Shown here piece after piece: positions 24,344-37,018 of a stretch of DNA of 64,000 nt (positions within the stretch are counted from its first letter, which is position 1; the number at the start of each line of letters is the position of its first letter). Where the stretch lies: positions 186,001 to 250,000 of the forward strand of contig NW_025408675.1 of assembly GCF_020360975.1 (NCBI RefSeq). The letters run 5' to 3'. The translations under genes were made by a program, and so were the position numbers. Source of the DNA: Hirsutella rhossiliensis. Lineage: Eukaryota; Ascomycota; Sordariomycetes; Hypocreales; Ophiocordycipitaceae. The notes under the pieces were generated by a model that was not told the origin of the DNA, did not search any database, and saw only the letters and a program-made list of their open reading frames with translations.

Positions 24344-24923
24344 TCAGCGTGTGCGCAGCATCTGCTCAATGTGCTCGCGGCTGTTCTTGTGCGTCGTCTC
24401 GAGGTACACCAGCCGCTTGTTGAGTTTGTCGACATCCGACTCGAGGTCTTTGGTCTGAAATTCCAGCTTTTGCCGCAGCGATGGCAAAGTCGTCAGGGCA
24501 AACCTGTGGGCCGTCAGTCCTTGATGCAATCATGGCAGTCGAGGCTGCTTTGCGTTCAGGGGTCAGCCCGAAGACAAGGCACCCACATCTTGCCGACGCC
24601 TTGATATATGACAGCGTCTTGGGGCAGGCCGCCCAGTTCGCTGAGGGTCAGCCGCACTAGGCGCTGCTCACGCTGCTTCGACGTTATCTGGGTTCGGGCA
24701 AGACCAATTTGTTGCTGGGCTGCCACGGCCTGCGCCTCGATCTCACGCGCAAGCTACATGGCAAGCCAGTGCACTGTGTTAACGAGAAGACCAAGACACG
24801 GCGAGGAGGTAGAGGGGCTTGCAGAGGGCCTGGGCAGGAGGCGCCGCGGTTGCGCTGAGAGCCCGGGCACGCATGACGCGACAGGTTACGGACCTTGTGC
24901 AAAGCTTCATTTGGAATCGACAT
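24344..24923 (-). CDS. PFD1: Prefoldin subunit 1 (beta-type)
   Basis: Three exons on the minus strand, 24,923-24,894, 24,753-24,587 and 24,503-24,344, give 118 residues in frame, close to the roughly 120 residues of human PFDN1. Introns are 140 bp (donor GTCCGT) and 83 bp (donor GTGGGT). The order of conserved blocks is typical: NEALHK with a helix to about 40 (QQQIGLARTQITSKQRE), the beta-hairpin (LPQDAVIYQGVGKMF), then a second coiled-coil helix (DLESDVDKLNKRLVYLETT, KNSREHIEQML). Prefoldin is the six-subunit cytosolic co-chaperone that hands unfolded actin and tubulin to CCT. The second exon boundary splits the Met codon of GKM|F. The start codon lies only about 118 bases from the transposon-block edge. 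Confidence 0.92.
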
Positions 24924-25040
24924 AGCGGGTAACTGCCACGGCGATGACGGGTGTATTGGTTGACGTCGTAGTGCCCTTGGTGTGCACGCGGCTTCGCTTG
25001 AAGCGGTCAGATACTGCTGCGGGTGAGTGAGTGTGTCGTA
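24924..25040. promoter_or_regulatory. Short upstream region of PFD1 squeezed against a repeat edge
   Basis: 117 bases of ordinary composition between the PFD1 start codon and the 54-bp repeat at 25,041. If PFD1 is expressed, its core promoter must lie here or inside the repeat block. No clear TATA box is seen. Confidence 0.4.
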
Positions 25041-25094
25041 ACTAAGTCAGCCCACCTAAAGTCCGGCACACCCTAACACCGGCACTCTCTATAA
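25041..25094. repeat. 54-bp unmutated repeat at transposon-block edge, copy 1
   Basis: Starts ACTAAGTCAGCCCACC and ends CACTCTCTATAA. It is identical base for base to 58,684-58,737, in the same direction. It keeps many CpA steps although sequence beyond it is strongly RIP-mutated. A CTA|AGTC start and TA-flank recall terminal inverted repeats of Fot1/pogo-type DNA transposons, but no inverted partner is seen in the window, so the class is a guess. Confidence 0.7.
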
Positions 25095-26596
25095 CACCAA
25101 GGCAGGCATATTCTAACTGTAATTAAAGCCGCATTTAAACGTTACGATAGTTAATTATAGTGTTTTCTAGCTATTTAAGCTACTAGCTACTATATAGAGC
25201 TTTAAAATCTACGTCCTAATTAGCTATAGCAATAGTAGCCGGCTCGAGGATGCGCTCGAGCCGCTACCTCGTCTTAATAACTTAATTAATCTATATAAAC
25301 CGGCTATTAAGATCCTATAGAACCTTTTTTTATTTTCGAAGCTATAGATAATATAATTAATACTTAAGCTATTATATTTAAAGCTAGGTAGCTATAAGCT
25401 ATTAATTTTAATTATTAAGGGCGCGGCTAACTTTATTAAAGAGTAGTTAGATTATATAGTTAACTTAAACGCGATTTTCTAGCCCTATAATAAGGCGGCG
25501 GACTTCTTATAATTATTTAGGCGTTTTAAGTATATTATTATTAGCTAAAGAGCTAATATTCTTCCTTTTTAATAGCGTTAATAGTATAAATAGCTATAGT
25601 AAGATAAAGCGGCTTAATAAGGGCTTTACTATATTAATTAGCTATAAACTAGACCTATACTAACCTCCCTTAATAATTTTTTTCGACTAGCTTACTAAGT
25701 TTTATAGTAAATATAAAGGAAGGTAGCCTTATTAATTAGCGCTATATTATTAAAAGATATAATTTTCTTAAGTTAATATTAATATATAGCCTTAATAAGT
25801 AAGAAAACTAAGATATTAAGTAGCTAAAAGATATATAAAAAGTATAGTAATATAAAAAGAATATTTTTTTTTTAAACGTATTTATATATAAAATTATTAG
25901 TTTAATAACTCTTTTAGCTATTAATAATAATAAGAGTATTACTTTATTTATAGTATTTTATTTAAGGGATAAAGACCTACTTTAGCTATTAAATAGTAAT
26001 AGTATTACTTATTTAGCTTTTTAAAAAAGTAATAAAGTCTTAATCTTATAGAAAATTAAGTTTATTAAGGAACTATTAATTTTAAAGGTCTTAACCCTTA
26101 AATATTATAAAGGGAGTTAAGGCCTAGCTTATAATAAAGATATATTTAACTATTATAGTTTAATAATATAATCCTAGCTACTTTTTAAGAGTCTCTTACT
26201 TCTTTAAGCTCCTTAGTACTAAACTATTAAAGCTAAGGCCCTTAAGGATACTTATTTTATTTATATTAAAGTAAGACTTTAGTAGGATTACTTATATAGC
26301 TAGTAGCTAAAGTAATTAAAACTATTCCTTAATATAGGCTATAAAGGCGCCGTTAATATAAGTAGAATTAAGAGATCTACCTTTAATAATACTTATCTCT
26401 AGGTTTTAGGCTAAAAAGCCTAAAATCTACTATTTCTTAAGTAAATAAGTATCGCCGCTAGCCTTAATAATATAGCTAGCGAATTCCTTAACTTAATAAT
26501 ATATTAAAGGTAGTATAAGGGCGGCCTAAGTAAGAACTTAGTTAGTAAGGTATTTTTCTTACTCTTAGCTAAGCTTTTAAAATACCTCTTTTACCT
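25095..26596. repeat. Unidentified RIP-mutated repeat, family X
   Basis: Very AT-rich sequence almost without CpA or TpG from about 25,140 on. Parts recur in reverse orientation elsewhere: about 26,050-26,590 matches 60,860-61,395, and about 25,560-25,935 matches 62,367-62,762. It is therefore a dispersed element, interrupted in the other location. I could not recognise a protein in any frame. It follows directly after the 54-bp repeat, which might be its end. Confidence 0.6.
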
Positions 26597-26806
26597 CTTT
26601 TTTTTATTTTTATATTATTACTTATATATAGCCTCTAGGGCTATAGCGAGGCTAATAGGGGCCCAGGCCCTTATTAGTAGTCCTAGCTAGCTATAGAGCT
26701 TAGGGGCTTATAACTAATTACGCTATTCGCGAGGTTTCTAAGCGTATACTTTTTTTATATTTTAGGCTTAGTTTCGAAAGGTTAGCTAAAAAGATATAAT
26801 AATACT
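26597..26806 (-). mobile_element. Internally deleted LINE derivative (both ends, no middle)
   Basis: The first 124 bases (26,597-26,720) match the 3' end of the Tad1-type LINE. The next 86 (26,721-26,806) match its extreme 5' end (compare 13,895-13,980). Nearly 5.8 kb are missing between them. Both pieces are in the same minus orientation, as in an intact element. The sequence is RIP-mutated. Confidence 0.7.
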
Positions 26807-29800
26807 TTAATATATATACTTCCTTATAGTAGCTATAAAAGGCACCTACTAAAGGGAAGGCTTAAAAGGGACCTCGGTTATAGACCTTGCTTTCTATAGC
26901 CCTTTTAAGCAACTAACCTAAGCTAACTTCCGCTTCTTAGAGGCTATAGGCTTAGACTATAAGCCTATAGCCTTCGAAGCTAGCTTAAGGGGCCCTAATA
27001 GGCCCCTATTAGCTAGGCCTGCTACCTATAACTATAGGAAAGCAGACTAGAAGGCCTTCTCGGAACACCTAGCTAAGAAGGAATAGGACCTCCTTATAGC
27101 TATAGAGAGGGCTATAAAACGAGACGACTTAGAGGGGATAGCCTCCCTTCTAACAAGAACCCTTATAGAGGCCTCTAACGTAGCGATACCGAAAAAGAGG
27201 CCCTATAAGGGATCTAAACCCTAGTAGACCGACGAGCTAACCTCCCTTCGGAAAGCCCTAAGCCTAGCCCAACGGGCTTATAGGCTAGCCTAGGACGAGG
27301 AGAGCTAGAAGAGCTTTATAAAGGCCTAAAATAGCTTTAAGTACGCTATTAAGGCTGCTAAAAAGTAATACTAAGAGAGCTTCCTAGTAGAAGTAGTAGA
27401 AAAGGACGTCTTTATAGCCTTTTCTTATACTAAGGCTAAAGCTAACCTTACCCTTCTAAGTATCTCGTATATAAAAGAAAGGATAGAGGTAAAAGCTAAT
27501 ACCTTTACGGAAAAATACGAGGCCTTCCTAATAACCCTTTTTCTAACCCTAGACCTTAGCCCTAGCCCCCCTAGCCCCCCTTAGAGCCTAGAAAAAGAAA
27601 AGCCCCCGGGCCCTATAGGTAGTAAGGGCACGGCTAAGTAAGACTAGTAAGAGCTAAAGGACCCTAAGATTAAAAGGGCTATCGTTAGCTCTTCTAATAA
27701 GAAAGCCCCTGGCCTAGACTCCCTTAGCTTCCTTCCTATTTAATACGCTTATAAGGTTATTCCTATAGTCTTTAATAGGGCCTATAAAGCCCTATTTAAT
27801 TAAGGATACTACCCTAAAGCGTAGAAGGAAGCTATAGGAATTATGCTCCCTAAGTAAAATAAGCTAGACTATACTATCCCTAAAGCCTATAGGGTTATAA
27901 GTCTACTTAACTACTTAAGGAAGGTCCTTAAAAAGCTATACGCTACCCGGCTAAGCTACTTAGCTAATACGGCCGGGCTTCTAAACCCTACGTAGCTAAG
28001 GGGACGAAAATAGCGGTTAGCTATTAATATAGCCTTCCTCCTTCTATACTATATCTAAAAGAAGTAAGAGTCTAATAAGAAGGCTATTACTAGCACCCTC
28101 TTATTAGATATAAAAGGCGCCTTCGACTTTATATTAAAGGAATAGCTTATAAGGGTCCTAAGGGAATTAAACCTCCCTAAGGCCCTTATAAGCTAGGTAG
28201 ACTACTTCCTTACTAAAAGGAAGATCTAGCTAGCCTTCGAGGGGTAAACCTAACCCCTAACGGACCTAGTAATAAGGGTACCCTAAGGATCCCTTATTAG
28301 CCCTATCCTATTCCTCTTATACGTAAGGGGGATACTAGCGGCTAAGGGGTATTAGCTATCCTATATAGACGATTTTAGTATCTTTATAACGTCGACCTCG
28401 GCTAAGAAGAACGCCCGGCAGCTAGAAGCTATAGCTGCTAACCTATTTAAATAAGCTAAGGACTAAGGGGTCTATTTCGACCCCTCTAAGACGGAACTTT
28501 TTTACTTTAGTAGGCAAAGGCAGCCTATTTTAAAGGGTATAAAGGTAAGAGGCCTATTTTTCGAAGTAAAGCCCTTAGTACGGTAGCTAAGGGTCTTCTT
28601 TAACTCTAGGCTCCTATTTAAATAATATATTAAAAAGAAGGTAGCCTCCGTATAAGCTGCCTTTAAAGGGCTATCCCGCCTAGTCTCTATATAAAGAGGC
28701 CTATCGTTTAGAGCTTCGAGGTAGCTTTACTAGGCCTACGTAACCTCGATAGTAGACTATAGGGCCTAGCTTTAGTATAGCGGGCCTAAGACCCCTAGGA
28801 GCTTAATAAAGCCTTTCTAAAGGCTTTAAAACTAGGCCCTTCTAAAAGTCCTAGGGGCCTTTAAAGGATCCTGTATTAGGGCCCTAGAAGCTAAAGTAGC
28901 CCTCCTACTACTAAAGGTACGGTTTAAAAAGGCATGCCTCTCCTATGCCCTTCGAACCCTATACCTCTTACCGAATCACCCTATAAGGTAGGCTTATAAC
29001 CTAGCTATACGGGATAACCTCGCCGACTTAGGCTCTAACTTAGGAGCCCTAAGCTATATTAAGCCCTATATATAACTCTTCCGCCTCCTTAAAGGCCTAG
29101 TAGCTATTATAAGGCTTAACTATAGCTTAGAAAGAAGGAAAGCTAGCTAGGAGCCCCTATAAGCTCTAGAGCCTAAGGCCTTTATTACGATAATAGAGGC
29201 CCCTAAGCCCTTAGCTAAGAAGTAGCACTAACGCCTCTTAGCTAACCTAGCTAGCCTAGAAGACTTCGGGCTACGGCCCTTAGTCTTCTATACCGACGGC
29301 TCTAAGGGGTGCCCTAAGGGGTCCCCTATAGAGACTAACGCTTACTCCTTCTATAAGATAGGCCTAGAAAATAGGCCTAGTAAAGCATACTACGAGAACC
29401 TAGGGCCCTTTATTAAAGTAGCTAACGTAGAGCTATTCGCGATACTAAGGGTCTTAGAGGACCTAGCTAAGAGGCCTCGGCCTCTAAGGTCTAGCCCCCT
29501 TAACCCCCCTATAAAGGCTTATATCTTTATAGATAGCTAAGCCGCTATATAAAAGGCTAAAGGCTACTCGGACCTAGCTATATATATTAGAAGGCTCTTA
29601 ACGAACCTAGAGGCCTTTTATAATATATAGCTATACTAGTGCCCTAGCTACCTAGGGATCTTTAGTAACGAGCTAGCCGACTAGCTAGCTAAGAGAGGCC
29701 TAGGGGCCCCTACGTAAGGGACCCCTATAGTCTCTATTAGCTACCTATAAAGAAAGGTCCGATAAGCTACTAAGGACTATTAAAAGGGCCTCTAAGCTAC

Positions 29801-30440
29801 CGAGGCAGCTAAAGGCCCTAAGGCTAAAGGCTTAAGTAAGTACTATATATCTATTCGAAAGACCCCCCGCCTAGCCTTTAGCCCGGAAAAGGACCTTATA
29901 AGAAGGCCTAGGCCGACCCTTTCGGCTTACTACTAACTTCTCCTTAGGGCTAGCTTCTTATTATCCTTCTTAAAGAGGGTTAATAAGGTAGGCCGAGATA
30001 ACTACCGCTATAGCTAAGGAAGGTATACGGCTAGGCACCTTATCCTAAGGTGCCCGAACTATAGGAGGGAAAGAGAGGTCCTTTACCGGGCCTCGAAGGG
30101 ACGGAAGGAGGCCCTTAGCCTACCTTTTCTCTATAGTACTAAGGAAGGAAGGGAAGCCCTTTTAACCTTCTTAGCTAAAATAAAGATAGGAACGGCTAAG
30201 TAGCTCGAAAAAGAGTAACCTAGGGGCCCTAGGGCCCTTAGGGGGGAAAAAACACTATATAGGAGGAACTAAATTAACCTTTCCTTTATCTTTACCTTTA
30301 TAGCTACCCTTTCCCTAATTAGTTATAAGCCCCTAGGCTCTATAGCTAGCTAGGACTACTAATAGGGGCCTAGGCCCCTATTAGCCTCGCTATAGCCTTA
30401 GAGGCTATATACGAGTAATAATATAAAAAATATAAAAATA
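26807..30440 (+). mobile_element. Tad1/I-type LINE, 5'-truncated copy G
   Basis: Plus-strand copy starting inside ORF2 after the endonuclease and running to the A-rich 3' end at about 30,420-30,440. The reverse transcriptase motif reads SYIDDFSIF near 28,357-28,383. RNase H motifs read FYTDGSKG near 29,290 and IFIDS near 29,523. The terminal Cys/His tail is near 29,990-30,060. Long stretches still translate between stops, but TAG/TAA created from CAG/CAA/TGG break every domain. Around 28,900-29,430 RIP is lighter than around it. The copy cannot encode a working protein. Confidence 0.78.
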
Positions 30441-31340
30441 GGTTACGCCTTTATTTAAATAGCTAGCCGGCCGATAAGTATAGAGCCCGGTTCCGGCTAC
30501 TTAGGCTAATAAGCGCGGGGATAATAAGGCTAGTAAGGCTAGCACGATTAATAGGAAAAGGTAGGGTAAAGCTAGCGGTATAGGCTTAATTATATAGAAG
30601 CTATTAATTAGGTAGTACTACGCTACGCTTAAGGGAGGGCATTATATAAAAGTCTTTAACTATTATAGGTTCTAAGCTTAGGCTATAGCTTAAGCTATAT
30701 AGTTATATATAAAGGGCCGGATCTTATATATATATATATAGGCTAGCTATATATAGGAGAGCTCTATATAGCTTATTAATATTATTCTATAAATAGTACT
30801 TATATATATACTTTTACTTACTTATAATACTAAGCTATATAATAAAATAGCTTTTACGCTATATAATAATAAGCTATTATAGCTATAACGCTATAATACC
30901 TTTTAATACTTATAACTACTTTAGTCCTTAATATAAGAAAATAAAGGGTGTATAGGAACCTAGTAATAGGAGGAAAAAATATAGCGTAGGACTATTTAAA
31001 TTAACCTTTCCCTTATTATCTTTATATTTATATAAAGAAAAATACTCCTTAATTAATTATAAGCTATTAAGGTTATATAATTAGCTAGGCTTATTAGTTA
31101 GCGGCTCCCCTTACTAGCCTTACTATAGCCTTAAAGGCTATATATAAGTAATAGTATAAAATTTTTACTTTTTAAATTATATTTTTTTAAATACTAATTC
31201 TTTTTAATAATTAATATATTACTATTACCTTTAATAAGTCTCTTAATAGCATAATATATAATGAGGGGATAGAGATTAATCTCGCTATTATCTATAATAA
31301 GGATAAAGGGGGTACGTAGGGGAACTAGGTCTTAAAACCA
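30441..31340. other. AT-rich repeat-derived sequence before USO1
   Basis: Unrecognised RIP-mutated sequence with a TA dinucleotide run near 30,724-30,741. About 30,950-31,165 is a diverged copy of the 3' end of the Tad1-type LINE in plus orientation (compare 30,240-30,440). Composition becomes normal near 31,340. No gene is seen. Confidence 0.55.
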
Positions 31341-31483
31341 CGTATAGGGAAGCAGTTATAAGCCTAGGCAGGTTGCAGCATCTCCGACCTCACTTTCTAT
31401 CAAGCTTGCACAGCGGCCAAATTGGTCTCGGGCAACGTCGAGAAGTGCTTCCTGCCCGTCGCCTACCGCCAGCCACTCGCATC

Positions 31484-34400
31484 ATGTTTTCTATTGCTTC
31501 GGCGCCGGCAAAGCAGTCTGTCAGCGATACCATCAACGTTCTCAGCGGCCGCCTCAATTCTGCAGCCCTACTTGAGGATCGCCGCGCGGCCATCCTGGGT
31601 CTCAGGAGCTTTGCCAAAGACTTTCCAGCCTCCGTTGCGTCTGGTGCCCTGAGAAGCCTGATTGGGAGCTTGGCAGACGATGGCGAGGATGTCGATACGG
31701 TCAAGGTCGTGCTCGAGACCCTGCTGATGCTATTCAACCCAAACGACGACAGCCCCGAAGCCTCGGACGAGATAGTACTGTGGCTCGCCGACGAGTTCAC
31801 TCAACACCATTCGAATACCCTGCTGCTGCTGGGTTTCCTTGAGTCGACCGACTTTTACTCCCGCTTGTACTCCCTCCAGCTTCTCGCCGCAATACTCTCA
31901 GCTCGCACTCAGCGTACTGAGGAATGCGTGCTCAACGCGCCCCTGGGCATCTCCCGCCTTGTGGCTGTTCTCGGCGACGCTCGGGAAGCTATCCGCAACG
32001 AGGCCCTTAGCTTGTTGATTGGCCTGACGCCGACATCTGAGGAATTGCAGAAGCTAGTCGCGTTCGAGAATGCGTTCGAGAGACTCTTTGACATCGTCGA
32101 CGCCGAGGGCTCGCTTACCGAAGGGGGCAGAACCGTGGAGGACTGCCTCATCCTCATGGCCAATCTCCTCCGCCGCAATGCGTCCAATCAGTCTCTTTTT
32201 CGAGAATCAGATTGCATGAACCACCTGGCAAATCTCTTGAAGATGGCCTTGGAGACTCAGGCTCCGGAGGGTAACATCGCCGCATGGGCCGAGGTACAGC
32301 GCAATCGGAATATATATGCCTTTCTTGCCGTGATACGACTCTTCCTACATTCCGAGCCAGCGGGCGCATCGCTGAACCAAATGGCCTTCTGGAAGCACGG
32401 GCTGGTCTTTCATGTCCTACAACTAGCTTTTACGCGCGAGATGGGGCATGTGCCCGTTAGAGCAGAGGTGTGGACACCGTGCCCGAATTTTTCTTCAGTG
32501 GAATTCGTCATAATAATGCCTTGTAGGCTCTTCTCACCTGTGGTGACATGATTCGCGATGCACCGGTTCTTCAAGAGGACTTCGCCCGGTTCACCGTTCC
32601 CCCTCCCCTAGAGACACCTGCTACTGCAGTAGGCACGCGCAATGGGGTCAGCACCGTCTACGTTATCGACGGGCTCTTGGACTTGGTCTTGAACACTCAT
32701 GACCCGCTCACGTTCGATCTCCGATTTGCAGCTTGCGAGTGCCTCAAGTCATATCTCTCGAACCACTCAGAAGTGAGGCTACACTTTCTGAGTAGAGCCA
32801 TCGATGGCTACCGGCAAGGGACCGACGAATCCGCGAACATCTTGACTGTTCTCATGAGACCAGACAGCGGCGCCAGTGCCAGCGAACCATATCGCCAATG
32901 GTTTGCTGCGGTCATTGCCTTTCAACTGTTGCACGAAAATGCCCCGGCCAAGGCCAAGGCCCTGGAACTGAGCGAAGGAGACTCGGAAAAGGGTGAAGAG
33001 GTTGTCACTAGCATCCAGACCATTACGGCGCACTTGATATATGGCATGGGCCGCAGCGACGACCCTCGCTCGCTGGTCGGATACATGATGCTCCTCCTGA
33101 GCTGGCTGTTTGAAGACCTAGACGCGGTCAACGACTTCCTGGCGGAAGGGAGTAATGTTCAGGGTTTGATACAAGCGGTGTTGCAACCTCCGTCTGCCGA
33201 AGCGGAGCTGGTTCAAGGCTTGTGCGCGATGCTGCTCGGTGTGGCGTACGAGTTCTCGACCAAAGACTCCCCTATCCCGCGGACCAAGCTTCATTCAATT
33301 CTCACTTCCCGACTGGGTCGCGACAAATACATAGACCGGCTCAAGAGGTTGCGCGGCCATCCGCTCGTACGGGACTTTGAGGTGATGGCTCAGAAAGCCG
33401 ATCCCTCCTCGTCCAGCGGGCTTCCTGATGTATATTTCGATGCCGACTTTGTCGAGTTTTTGAAGGATAATTACAGTCGAATAACACGAGCAATCGACAG
33501 GGCACCGGAACTGGAAATATCGGTCATCACGAACGGTACCCAGAAAGGGATATCAAGGGAGCTGGTTGACTCGCTGCGACAGCAGATAGAGGACAAGGAT
33601 CGAGCGCTTCATGACACGATGGAAAGAATAACGTCCCTGGAAGAGCGGCTTGGCCAAGAACGGATAGAGCACCGACGGGCAACCGAAGCTGCTGCCCATG
33701 AGCTTTGGAGGGCCCAAGATACATACGAAAGTTTGCAGAAGGCCCACGAGGCAAAACTACGGTGCGTACAATTTACAGGGCCAGGCAGACCGGAGCTAAC
33801 AATGTAACAGCGAGCTGCAGAGCCAACAGTTGGACAAGGAAAAGGATCTGGAAAGATGCATCACGTCCATGCGCGGAGACCTCGCTACTAAAGAAGCCGA
33901 TTATCAGAACGACTTGGCTCAGACACGCAAAGCGGCTCAAGCAGAGTTGGAACGCGTGCGGCTGCAGTCGGAGACCGAGGCGGGGGACCTACGAGCAGCG
34001 ATCAGCCAACTCGAGGCGAAATTGACAACGGTAGGGATTTCCCCGAGCGTGCCAAGTTGCATATTTCTAATGACGGGACGAGTAGGTGAATAAGGAAAAG
34101 GATGATGAAATCAAAACCCTACGGGAGGAGCAGTCCAGACTACTAGCAGAACATGCTTCCAAAAGAGGGGACGATAAACGAAGCCAGAAATTGGAGTCAC
34201 AACTTGATCAAGCGAGGACGACGATGGCGGAGATGAAGCAAAAGGTCGAGATAGTAAGTGCTTTCCTGCCCCATATACAGAAGAGGGTCAGACTGAGCAG
34301 ATTTCTCAGGTTGAGTCGAAGAGGCTGGAGGCGATCAAGTCCCAGGAAGCCGCTCAGTCGGAACTGGATGACCTGCTGATAGTATTCGGCGACTTGGAAG

Positions 34401-34570
34401 ACAGATTGGCGAAATACGAAGTGAGCGAGTTTGTGCAGCATACACCGGCGGCGTGCAGACTGCTAACGAAGATCGGTCAGGCTCGTCTCCGATATTTAGG
34501 GGAAACCGTGTCTGACGGGGAGGAGGACCCAGGGGAGAGCCAAGGCGGTTCAGGTGACGACGTCGATTGA
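31484..34570 (+). CDS. USO1: Vesicle tethering factor Uso1/p115
   Basis: Six exons: 31,484-32,467, 32,527-33,761, 33,811-34,030, 34,086-34,253, about 34,301-34,420 and 34,481-34,570, giving about 938 residues. The first 650 residues are an armadillo-like globular head (SGRLNSAALLEDRRAAILGLRSFAKDFP at the start, GISRLVAVLGDAREAIRNEA near 150, DFVEFLKDNYSRITRAI at the end). From about 690 it is a coiled coil, and it ends in an acidic tail (SDGEEDPGE...DDVD). Uso1/p115 tethers COPII vesicles to the Golgi through Rab1/Ypt1 and SNAREs. The length is like p115, much shorter than yeast Uso1. The acceptor of intron 4 is uncertain: 34,286, 34,292 and 34,301 all keep the frame. The start is the ATG before FSIASAPAKQS. 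The TE block ends about 140 bases upstream. Confidence 0.9.
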
Positions 34571-35131
34571 CGAGCAACAACGGCAGCGCAGGGGCATCAC
34601 CTGCACTTGTTGCATGGAGCAGGGTGCGCTCGAAGAGCTTGCGCCGCAAGGAAATAGAAGCAAATCTGGAACGAACGCTGGATACATTAACTTGAGAGGA
34701 CTTTGTTCTTTACCTTTCGCAGCTGTTACCATGGAGACGGTGGTGTCTTCAGCTGTAAGGTGCCGTGGGTTAGATACAGTGCTCAGCTGCACCCGTGGAA
34801 AGCCCCAGGTATTCGTATACAAATAGGGGTTTTACTTTGCCAGCTGTGTATAGCATGTACAGTAACTGACGGAGCGTCATCTTCACCTAGCTACTTTAGA
34901 AGTTTAGATAGGTACCTATGCTATTGGGCCAATCTGCGTAGGCCAGGGCTTTTTGGTAGGGGCAGCGAGTGGAAAAACCGGGGCTGGGGGAAAAAGTTCA
35001 AAAATACACAGAATAAGCAGCTCATGTAAAGCATCAACGTGACCCCGGCATATCCAGTCAGTTCGGTTGCCATTACCCGTCCTCGTCGCGTTGAACTCTT
35101 TCGTCTGCTCGTCTTGCCCGTCGTCGCAGCC
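34571..35131. other. Intergenic region USO1-PRMT3
   Basis: 561 bases of normal composition between two genes on the same strand. It should hold the USO1 3' end and the PRMT3 promoter. I see no RNA gene or repeat. Confidence 0.5.
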
Positions 35132-36923
<1,792 letters not shown>

Positions 36924-37018
36924 AAAAGGGGACAACCATTGGTTCAGCCTTGTCCCGGACAGGACCTCCGACAAACACCATACTCTATTCTTGCGGGTAC
37001 AGGATCTCACTAGCAAGT

